DNA from: Oligosphaeraceae bacterium
Lineage (GTDB): Bacteria; Verrucomicrobiota; Lentisphaeria; Oligosphaerales; Oligosphaeraceae
Reading direction: 5' to 3'
Assembly (NCBI GenBank): GCA_012515455.1
Contig: JAAYYJ010000450.1
Location: 1-5,476, forward strand
Length of the DNA: 5,476 bases
Positions 1 through 5,199 of this stretch are shown piece after piece. Within the stretch, counting starts at the first letter, position 1. The number at the start of each line of letters is the position of its first letter. The notes under the pieces are model-generated. The model saw only the letters and a list, made by a program, of their open reading frames with translations. It was not told the DNA's origin and ran no database searches. Both the position numbers and the translations under genes were made by a program.

Positions 1-20
1 CCGGCAGAGGCGGCGCGGAT

Positions 21-812
21 TCACTGATAGGTCACATCGGGGTTCTCGGAGACCCCCATGGAGACGTTGGCCGCCCGCGGTCCGAAGGGATATTCGGTGT
101 TGCAGGGCGGGTGCCAGCTCTGCCCTGCGGCCAGATCATGTCCCTGGTTGATCAGGGTCAGGCTGGGACGCAAACGCACCTGCCCCACGTGGCCGTCAAG
201 GAAAACCGCCTGGCAGTCTCCGCCATGCCGGAAAGTGACCTTGCCCAGGCTGCTATGATCAGCCTTGCTCAAAGGAACCGCAGCATAAAAACCGATGTCG
301 CTGTCGCCGGGGCGGTGCTGATAATCCAGCCAGACGATAGACTTGGCCGGATGCTTCAGACGGGAATCGCCAGCCTTGACAAAATCCACTACTGCACCGG
401 TGGAGCGACCGCTGCGGGAATTCGACAGCGTGTTCCCGCTGCCGCCATAACTTAACTGCAGGCTGGCTCCTGCGGCGCTGAACTCGGCCAGGCGCCCCAG
501 CGCAGCTGTGCTGGCATCCCCCGGGCAGCGGGCCATTTTGGCCGGGAACAGCGAGCTGTCCGGGCTGCCGAGGTACCCGGCAAAACCGCTCTCCGGCAGC
601 AAGTATGTCTGTACATCAGGCATATAGTCATCCCAGCTGGCCGTGTACAGCAGGGTGGCCAAACCGTATTGCCGCAGGTTGTTCTGGCAGGCGCTGGCGC
701 GAGCTTTCGCCCGGGCTTTGCCCAGAGCAGGCAGCAGCAGAGAGGCTAAAATCGCAATTATGCCTATCACCACCAGGAGCTCGATTAAAGTGAACCAACG
801 TGATTTTTGCAT
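21..812 (-). CDS. Type II secretion/type IV pilin-like pseudopilin with H-X9-DG motif
   Basis: The 263-residue protein has a class III (prepilin) signal. A short basic leader (MQKSRW) is followed by F7-T-L-I-E11, so the Phe+1 and Glu+5 of the prepilin motif are present. A hydrophobic helix runs to about residue 30 and ends in LLLPAL, followed by a basic, Ala-rich amphipathic stretch (KARAKARASAC). Near the C-terminus H196 and D206-G207 are separated by exactly nine residues, the H-X9-DG signature of the pseudopilin family that is expanded in Lentisphaerota and Planctomycetota. Such proteins are expected to be cut and N-methylated by a prepilin peptidase and held in the inner membrane or a pseudopilus; the role of individual members is mostly unknown. 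The residue before the cut is Trp, not the usual Gly. The ATG at 812 is the only start that gives a normal leader. No Shine-Dalgarno sequence precedes it. The gene diverges from the glycosyltransferase gene at 981. Confidence 0.93.
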   Translation of the reverse strand: MQKSRWFTLIELLVVIGIIAILASLLLPALGKARAKARASACQNNLRQYGLATLLYTASWDDYMPDVQTYLLPESGFAGYLGSPDSSLFPAKMARCPGDASTAALGRLAEFSAAGASLQLSYGGSGNTLSNSRSGRSTGAVVDFVKAGDSRLKHPAKSIVWLDYQHRPGDSDIGFYAAVPLSKADHSSLGKVTFRHGGDCQAVFLDGHVGQVRLRPSLTLINQGHDLAAGQSWHPPCNTEYPFGPRAANVSMGVSENPDVTYQ

Positions 813-848
813 TTGTGATACTATATTCTGCTGCGAGTACTATGGCGA
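813..848 (-). promoter_or_regulatory. Candidate promoter for the pseudopilin gene, possibly leaderless
   Basis: Read on the minus strand, TCGCCA (848-843; 4 of 6 matches to TTGACA) and TATAGT (825-820; 5 of 6 matches to TATAAT) are separated by exactly 17 bp. The -10 box ends 7 nt before the ATG at 812, so the predicted transcription start falls at or next to the start codon. That agrees with the absence of a ribosome binding site. This is consensus matching by eye only. Confidence 0.35.
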
Positions 849-905
849 CCGAAAAAACCAGAATATTTGTATCTAGCAGAAAACATGCCAGAAAAACTGA
901 GGGTT

Positions 906-925
906 GGCAGGCTGAACAGCCTGCC
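906..925. repeat. Perfect hairpin in the divergent intergenic region
   Basis: GGCAGGCT (906-913) and AGCCTGCC (918-925) form a perfect 8-bp stem around a GAAC loop. The hairpin lies 55 bp before the glycosyltransferase ATG at 981 and 94 bp upstream of the pseudopilin start. No T-run directly follows on either strand (the minus strand has five T's only about 8 nt beyond the stem), so it is not a canonical terminator. It could be a leader-RNA structure or an operator; the sequence alone does not decide. Confidence 0.45.
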
Positions 926-980
926 TGCTGCCCCGTGCTGGTGCAGCCACTGCCCGGAAACAAGGCAAGAACAGAGTGAA

Positions 981-2111
981 ATGGCAAGAATACTCTTAGT
1001 TGATTGCGCACCCTTTTGCGGCGGAGCCCAGGAGAGCTTGCTGACTCTGGCCCTGGAGTTGTCCGCGCGCGGGCAGCAGCTGCAGCTGCTCTGTGCTGAT
1101 GCCAGCCCTGGCGGTCTGGCAGAACGCGCCGCCGCCGGCGGGCTGATGGTCCGCAAATTCCCCTGCCGCCACTGGCCGGCATCCCTGCCGGGGCTGCTGC
1201 AATACTGCAGTGACCGGCGGCGCTTCCGGGACGTCTGGAGAGACCTCGACGCAGCATTCCAGCCGCAGATTATCATCGCCAACGGCCTGCGTAGCGCGGT
1301 GCTGCTGCAACGCAGCCTGCCTCCCGGGGTGCCCATGATCTTGCATGACCGGGACCTGCACTGCCCCGCCCTGCTGCCCAGGATGCTGGTCAAAAGCTGT
1401 GCCGCCGTGATCGCCATTAGCACTGCCGTGAGCGAAAAATGGCGTTGCCTCCTGCCGGACGGGCGGCTCTTCGTTATTTACAACGGTTTTGATCTGCAGT
1501 CATTGGCGGCGCTGCCCGCCCCGCCCCGGTCTGCCGGACGGCCCTTCAGCATTATTCTGGCGGCAGATTTCCTGCCCTGGAAGGGACATCAGCTGTTTTT
1601 GCAGAGTCTGGCCCGGCTGCCAGCTGGCCTTCCCGAATGGCAGGCGGTCATCAGAGGACGGGTGCGCTCAAGCGCCGGCGAACAATACCGCAGGAAAATC
1701 ACGGCGCTGGCAGAACGCTTGGGATTGCGGGAAAAACTCAGCATCATCGACCGGCCCGGCGGGGCCTGGCAGGATATCGCCAATGCCGACCTGCTGGTGT
1801 CCTGCTCCGAAAATGAGCCCTTCGGGCGGACTCTCATTGAGGCCCTGGCATTGGGAAAGCCGGTGCTGGCCGTGGCTGGCGGGGGAGTGCAGGAAATACT
1901 GTCCGGCTGCGCCGCAGCCAGAATATGTCCCGCTGACCCGGCCGCACTGGCCGCGGCAATCCAGAACCTGCAGGCGCAACTGCCTGACCGGGAATGGGAG
2001 CGGGCGGCCAGAACCCACGCGGCCAAATTCAGCAGCGCGGTTTATGCCGAGCAGGTGCTAACAGTGTGTACGTCGCTCTTGGAGGTGTCTGCCGCACGCG
2101 GGCAGCAATAG
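981..2111 (+). CDS. GT-B glycosyltransferase, GT4 family
   Basis: The 376-residue protein is a typical length for GT4 enzymes, which move a sugar from a nucleotide-sugar donor onto a lipid-linked glycan, LPS or similar acceptor at the cytoplasmic face of the membrane. The N-terminal Rossmann half opens with MARILLVD and a Gly-Gly loop (G14-G15, GGAQESLL). Between the halves are VIAISTAVSEKW (143-154) and VIYNGFD (165-171), the usual GT4 landmarks. The C-terminal donor-binding half carries WKGH (200-203), then E279-X7-E287 (EPFGRTLIE) followed by ALALGKPVLA and GGVQEIL, the standard EX7E nucleotide-sugar site. Substrate and linkage cannot be read from the sequence. The frame is open back to a TTG at 867, but the ATG at 981 gives the normal GT4 start; the added 38 residues would be Cys-rich, unlike the family, and would span the hairpin at 906-925. 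The ribosome binding site is weak. The gene ends 20 bp from the convergent gene at 2132. Confidence 0.9.
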   Translation: MARILLVDCAPFCGGAQESLLTLALELSARGQQLQLLCADASPGGLAERAAAGGLMVRKFPCRHWPASLPGLLQYCSDRRRFRDVWRDLDAAFQPQIIIANGLRSAVLLQRSLPPGVPMILHDRDLHCPALLPRMLVKSCAAVIAISTAVSEKWRCLLPDGRLFVIYNGFDLQSLAALPAPPRSAGRPFSIILAADFLPWKGHQLFLQSLARLPAGLPEWQAVIRGRVRSSAGEQYRRKITALAERLGLREKLSIIDRPGGAWQDIANADLLVSCSENEPFGRTLIEALALGKPVLAVAGGGVQEILSGCAAARICPADPAALAAAIQNLQAQLPDREWERAARTHAAKFSSAVYAEQVLTVCTSLLEVSAARGQQ

Positions 2112-2131
2112 TCAGCTCCTGCGCCGCGCGT

Positions 2132-2989
2132 CTATTTGGCTGCAGGGGCAGTGCGGAAATCCGTGCCCTCGGTCGCGACTCTGGCTTGGACAATGCGCAA
2201 AAATCCAGTCTGGCGGTCCAGGGTCGGGGTTCCGTCCACCGGCACGTAATAGCGCTGCTGCCGCAACCGCAGGTTGCGTTCGACAAATCCGTAGATCAGA
2301 TAGGAATACAGCCGTGGCCGCACTTGAATCAGGATATGAATGGAGCTGCTGCCGTCAATCTCAATTTGCGGTTTGGAGCCGGAAATATATGGCCCCAGGC
2401 GGAAGACGGCATAGACATTCTCTTCATCTTGAGCCCGCAGGCAGTACATCTTCTCCTCCTTGGCATCGAAAAGCAGGAGCAGCAGCTGAATGCTCTTGAT
2501 GACGGTGGAGTCATCCGCAGAGGGCAAGCCGACATTCTTTTCCGCCATGCGCAACCCTTCCACGACTTCCACGTCCACGGTGTTGGACAGATGCGTCCGG
2601 GATAACCGGTCGTGATTCAAGTACGCAGTGACTGAATACGTGTCCTCACGCTGCATATCATGCAGCATATTGATGCTGATATTCAACTCCCGGGTGTCAC
2701 CGGCCGCTAAGATCAGCCCCGCCGCAGGATTGGCACCCTGGTCGAAACTCCGGGCGACCTTGCCGTTCTGACCGTTAACCGCGAAGAAAATCCGCCCGCT
2801 GCTGATATCGGAATCACCGAAAATCAGAGTATTGCCGCTGTTGTTGCGGATGGTCAGGGTTAGGTCGATGGGCTCGTAGCGCAAAAAACGCGTGTCCTTG
2901 ACCTTCAGCTGCAAAGCGACCTGCGCCTGGATACCCAGGGCAGTCAGCAGAAACACGACCGACAGCAGGAGGAGATTTTTGTTCATCAT
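2132..2989 (-). CDS. Secreted protein of unknown function with probable Ig-like N-terminal domain
   Basis: I do not recognise a named family. The 285-residue protein starts with a clear signal peptide: MMNKN, a hydrophobic core (residues 6-18, LLLLSVVFLLTAL), and a likely cleavage after I20-Q21-A22, so it should be exported. Residues 28-52 (LKVKDTRFLRYEPIDLTLT, then IRNNSG) resemble the first strands of an Ig-like or BsuPI-type beta sandwich, and alternating beta-strand patterns continue to about residue 134. The C-terminal half (about 155-270) has a separate part with LFDAKEEKMYCLRAQDEENV and a Tyr/Arg-rich stretch (RPRLYSYLIYG, RLRQQRYYVPVDGTP). There is no catalytic signature and no lipobox or C-terminal membrane anchor. 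The start at 2989 has GGAG 9 nt upstream; the next codon (2986) is also ATG. The upstream ATG at 3040 would overlap the end of the GT9 gene and put non-signal residues first. It is the last gene of the minus-strand cluster. Confidence 0.8.
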   Translation of the reverse strand: MMNKNLLLLSVVFLLTALGIQAQVALQLKVKDTRFLRYEPIDLTLTIRNNSGNTLIFGDSDISSGRIFFAVNGQNGKVARSFDQGANPAAGLILAAGDTRELNISINMLHDMQREDTYSVTAYLNHDRLSRTHLSNTVDVEVVEGLRMAEKNVGLPSADDSTVIKSIQLLLLLFDAKEEKMYCLRAQDEENVYAVFRLGPYISGSKPQIEIDGSSSIHILIQVRPRLYSYLIYGFVERNLRLRQQRYYVPVDGTPTLDRQTGFLRIVQARVATEGTDFRTAPAAK

Positions 2990-2998
2990 AAGTATTTG

Positions 2999-3002
2999 CT
3001 CC
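2999..3002 (-). promoter_or_regulatory. Shine-Dalgarno site that fixes the start of the secreted-protein gene
   Basis: On the minus strand GGAG lies 9 nt before the first of two adjacent ATG codons (2989 and 2986). It supports initiation here rather than at 3040, and it lies in the 43-bp gap after the GT9 stop codon. Confidence 0.6.
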
Positions 3003-3032
3003 GTAAAGCAATTGTGGAGGCCTGGGACGAGT

Positions 3033-4064
3033 TCAGGCAACTGGAGACGCCCCAGACAGCCTGGCTAAAATCGCGTCCGCCACGTCCTGGGGCGCAATCC
3101 CGGCCGAACAAAGTTCCCGGGGACAGCGACGCAGAAAACAAGGGCTGTCGGGACAAAGACTGCGGAAAACCTGATGGCGATTCTCGCCATAAGGACCGGT
3201 CAATTCCGGGTCTGTGGCACCGAACAGCGCAATGCAGGGGGTCCCCAGGGCGGCAGCAATGTGCATCGGACCGCTGTCGTTGGTCAGCAGAGCTTGGGAG
3301 CGGCGCAGCAGACCAGTCAAAGAAGACAGACTCGTACGCCCGGCCAGGTTGATGACCGCGGGATGTCCAGAGAGCAGGGACAGAATTTCATCGCCCCGGG
3401 CACGCTCGGCGGCACTGCCCAGCAGCCAGCACCGCAAGCCAGGACGCTGTGCCAGCACCAGGAGCAATACCGAGGCAAAAAATTGGCAGTCCCAGTTCTT
3501 GCTCTCCCAGCGGGAGGAGAAGCCCACCGCCAGCAACTCCTGCCCGTTCGGCGGCAACAAAGCGTCCGCAGCGGCCTGCCATTCGGCCGGCACTGCCAGC
3601 GCCGCCGCTGGCGGTGGTGTCGGGCAGGAGAAAAAATGCTGGACCAGGGCCAGGTTCTTTTCTGCGGCATGTTTCAGAGCCGGCGGAGGCAGGAATTTTT
3701 CCGTATAGAACAGTGTGGCGCCCTCGCGGGCCCCGGCGAAGCCCAGACGCCGGGCAGCACCGCTGGCGCGGGCAATCAGGCCGCTGCGCAACAGCCCCTG
3801 GAAATCTATGGCCACATCGTATTGTTCTGACCGCAAATCTCGCCAGAAGTTCTTGATTGCACGCAGATTGCAGCGACTGAACTGTTGTCGCGGGTACTCA
3901 ATCACCCGGTCTACTTCGGGCAACAGCTCGACCAGCGCTGCCAAGTTGTCATTTGCCACCCAGCAAATCCGGCTCGCCGGCAGACAGTGCTTGAGCGCCG
4001 TGACCGCAGGGAAACTGTGCACAATATCCCCGAGACTGCTGGGTTTGATGATCAGTAAACGCAC
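3033..4064 (-). CDS. ADP-heptose:LPS heptosyltransferase-like glycosyltransferase (GT9, WaaC-type)
   Basis: The 343-residue protein has the full length of the GT9 family, which transfers heptose from ADP-heptose to the LPS inner core in the cytoplasm. It begins MRLLIIKPSSLGDIVHSFPA; D13 lines up with the catalytic Asp13 of E. coli WaaC. Next come IDFQGLLRSGLIAR (86-99) and RRLGFAGAREGATLFY (105-120), both typical of heptosyltransferase I-like proteins. K189 in RWESKNW (185-191) matches the conserved Lys near the sugar-nucleotide site, and TNDSGPMHIAAALGTP (261-276) is the hallmark donor-binding loop with D263 and H268. Four cysteines spaced C-X4-C-X4-C-X4-C (304-319) follow. The start is GTG at 4064: an in-frame stop lies eight codons upstream, AAGGA sits 10 nt before it, and the N-terminus matches the family exactly. 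It lies 43 bp after the metallophosphoesterase and 43 bp before the secreted-protein gene, on the same strand. Heptose versus another sugar is not proven. Confidence 0.93.
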   Translation of the reverse strand: MRLLIIKPSSLGDIVHSFPAVTALKHCLPASRICWVANDNLAALVELLPEVDRVIEYPRQQFSRCNLRAIKNFWRDLRSEQYDVAIDFQGLLRSGLIARASGAARRLGFAGAREGATLFYTEKFLPPPALKHAAEKNLALVQHFFSCPTPPPAAALAVPAEWQAAADALLPPNGQELLAVGFSSRWESKNWDCQFFASVLLLVLAQRPGLRCWLLGSAAERARGDEILSLLSGHPAVINLAGRTSLSSLTGLLRRSQALLTNDSGPMHIAAALGTPCIALFGATDPELTGPYGENRHQVFRSLCPDSPCFLRRCPRELCSAGIAPQDVADAILARLSGASPVA

Positions 4065-4074
4065 TGTGGGACCG

Positions 4075-4079
4075 TCCTT
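4075..4079 (-). promoter_or_regulatory. Shine-Dalgarno site for the GTG start of the GT9 gene
   Basis: On the minus strand AAGGA lies 10 nt before the GTG at 4064. It supports the non-ATG start, which is also the only start that leaves the conserved N-terminus intact without crossing the in-frame stop just upstream. Confidence 0.6.
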
Positions 4080-4107
4080 GACTAATTAATCCGGCCCGGT
4101 TGTAGCA

Positions 4108-4851
4108 TCAGCGGCCAACCGCCAGGCGGTCGGCCAGGCGCAAGGGCAACCCGGCATCCAGGATTTTTTTCTGACTGCCGGCGATGTCATATTCGACCCG
4201 ATGCAGCCTCACCAGGGCATGTTCCACGTCGTACGTCACAAATGCCGCCCGCGGATCACGGTCCCGGGGCTGACCCACGCTGCCGACATTGATCAGATAT
4301 TTGTGATTGGGCAGAAGCTGAATTTCCTCATACGTGCCCCCGACCACGATGTCAGTCTTGTCAAAGGCCAGGGGGGTATGGGTATGACCGAAAAAACACA
4401 GCGGCGTCCATTGGTATTGCATCGACGCCGCGGCCGTGAAACGGTCGAAGATATATCCCCACATGTGAGGGTTGTCCATAGTCGAATGAACCAAGCTGAA
4501 ACGCGCCGGCGGGGCACTGAGAAAAATGTCCCGCTTCATGGGCAGAGCACCGAGCCAGGAGAGCTCCTCGTTCGAAAGCTGCTGGCGTGTCCACTCCACG
4601 GCTTGGGCCGCCTGCGGGTTGAAGCCCAGCAGCTCGCGGTTGTCGCTGGTGTAGGAGTCGTGGTTACCCATGACTACGCCCAGCATGTCCAGACCGCGGA
4701 CTATCTCCAGGCATTCGTGTGGATTGGCGTTGTAGCCGACAATATCACCGATGCAGGCGTACTTGTCACAGCCTAGTTGTTTGGCTGTTTGCAAGACTGC
4801 AGTCAGAGCTTCATAATTGCCGTGTATATCACCTAAAACTGCTATAATCAT
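4108..4851 (-). CDS. Calcineurin-like metallophosphoesterase
   Basis: The 247-residue protein carries every metal-binding motif of the calcineurin-like phosphoesterase fold in order: GDIHGN (7-12, D8 and H10), GDIVGYN (35-41, D36), GNHD (62-65), VHS with H122, and GHTHTP (155-160, H156 and H158). NVGSVGQPRDRDP (188-200) is a common closing motif in the compact bacterial subfamily. Length and motif spacing fit that soluble, two-metal group, whose members hydrolyse phosphomonoesters or phosphodiesters; the substrate cannot be told from sequence. No signal peptide is seen, so it should be cytosolic. The frame is open back to an ATG at 4998, but the ATG at 4851 makes the beta strand MIIAVLGDIHGN the N-terminus, as in relatives; the 49 extra residues match nothing and cross a likely promoter. 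It is the first gene of a probable three-gene operon, with the GT9 gene starting 43 bp after its stop. No strong ribosome binding site precedes it. Confidence 0.93.
   Translation of the reverse strand: MIIAVLGDIHGNYEALTAVLQTAKQLGCDKYACIGDIVGYNANPHECLEIVRGLDMLGVVMGNHDSYTSDNRELLGFNPQAAQAVEWTRQQLSNEELSWLGALPMKRDIFLSAPPARFSLVHSTMDNPHMWGYIFDRFTAAASMQYQWTPLCFFGHTHTPLAFDKTDIVVGGTYEEIQLLPNHKYLINVGSVGQPRDRDPRAAFVTYDVEHALVRLHRVEYDIAGSQKKILDAGLPLRLADRLAVGR
4113..4135 (-). repeat. GC-rich hairpin at the 3' end of the phosphoesterase coding region
   Basis: In the minus-strand RNA a 9-bp stem (4135-4127 with 4121-4113) closes around a CCUGG loop; eight pairs are Watson-Crick and one is G-U. It covers the last few codons and ends two bases before the stop codon. 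No U-run follows, so a simple intrinsic terminator is unlikely. It could be an RNA-stability element or chance in GC-rich coding sequence. Confidence 0.35.
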
Positions 4852-4970
4852 ACAAGAACCCAAGGGGATTAATGGCGCTGCTGCAAGGCAGTCCATACGC
4901 ACTGCAACAGGGGGATTCCCCAATTGAGGCCGCAAAGGACAAGCGAAATCGGTCTGCCGGTAACAGGTGT

Positions 4971-4998
4971 AAAGTATTGCTTTTTTTTCAACTTTCAA
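4971..4998 (-). promoter_or_regulatory. Candidate sigma-70-type promoter for the phosphoesterase-GT9-secreted protein operon
   Basis: On the minus strand TTGAAA (4998-4993) and TACTTT (4976-4971) are 16 bp apart, with an A-tract in the spacer. The predicted RNA would start near 4964 and have a leader of roughly 110 nt before the ATG at 4851. The call rests on consensus matching only. Confidence 0.3.
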
Positions 4999-5072
4999 CC
5001 CGGAAGCAGAAAAATAGGCCGCTGCGCCACGGGACCGGGCCGATTTTGCATATTACCTCGGGGCACAGGAAC

Positions 5073-5102
5073 TTGCAAAAGGTCAATCGAGCATCATATT
5101 TA
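5073..5102 (+). promoter_or_regulatory. Candidate promoter for the TPR-like gene
   Basis: TTGCAA (5073-5078) is followed by CATATT (5095-5100, 16-bp spacer) or TATTTA (5097-5102, 18-bp spacer) in the most AT-rich patch of the window. The predicted start near 5107 would leave a leader of about 90 nt. The call rests on consensus matching only. Confidence 0.3.
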
Positions 5103-5122
5103 TTAATTTACAAATCCAGTCT

Positions 5123-5146
5123 CGTGCCAGACAATTCTCTGGTGCG
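5123..5146 (+). other. Possible 5'-UTR hairpin before the TPR-like gene
   Basis: As plus-strand RNA, 5123-5131 pairs with 5138-5146 over nine base pairs (seven Watson-Crick and two adjacent G-U) around a six-base CAAUUC loop. It falls in the predicted leader, 53 nt before the ATG. It matches no riboswitch or attenuator that I know, and no U-run follows. Confidence 0.3.
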
Positions 5147-5199
5147 GATTTCTCTCTGCGGTGTTAGCAAAGTCTTCGTCCTCAACCCGGGATCAGTTT

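Larger units (their letters stand above)
4852..5199. other. 348-bp divergent intergenic region
   Basis: This lies between the phosphoesterase start (4851, minus) and the TPR-like gene start (5200, plus). Its left part is mixed; it then holds a run of eight T's (4981-4988) and a markedly AT-rich patch at about 5094-5116, unlike the flanking genes. One candidate promoter is visible on each strand, and a hairpin lies in the predicted leader of the plus-strand gene. I see no convincing small gene, tRNA or repeat family. A 138-codon open frame (4872-5288) crosses it but runs into the plus-strand gene in another frame and looks like chance. Confidence 0.6.

Noticed and set aside
867..980. A 38-residue N-terminal extension of the GT4 glycosyltransferase from a TTG start.
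   Set aside because: The ATG at 981 gives the standard GT4 N-terminus. The extension is Cys-rich, matches no family feature and would place the perfect hairpin inside coding sequence.
628..1423. Long minus-strand open frames opposite the GT4 gene start and the pseudopilin gene.
   Set aside because: They are low-complexity Ala/Arg/Ser/Pro-rich translations typical of the opposite strand of GC-rich genes and overlap two convincing genes.
2112..2131. A shared bidirectional terminator between the convergent stops at 2111 and 2132.
   Set aside because: The 20-bp gap contains no stem-loop with a T-run on either strand.
1994..2605. A 203-codon plus-strand open frame spanning the convergent junction.
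   Set aside because: It overlaps the ends of two better-supported genes and shows no motif.
2990..3040. A start at 3040 for the secreted-protein gene, overlapping the GT9 stop codon.
   Set aside because: It would put 17 non-signal residues before the signal peptide, and a Shine-Dalgarno site supports 2989.
3174..3830. A 218-codon plus-strand open frame inside the GT9 gene.
   Set aside because: Its translation is Gln/Arg/Gly-rich without family features, and the minus strand encodes a complete heptosyltransferase.
4981..4988. A run of eight T's as the tail of an intrinsic terminator.
   Set aside because: No GC-rich stem precedes it on the plus strand, and no gene ends nearby. It fits better as the A-tract of a minus-strand promoter spacer.
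4852..4998. A 49-residue N-terminal extension of the phosphoesterase from the ATG at 4998.
   Set aside because: The family starts directly with the strand before GDIHGN. The extra residues have no signal peptide or domain character and overlap a likely promoter.
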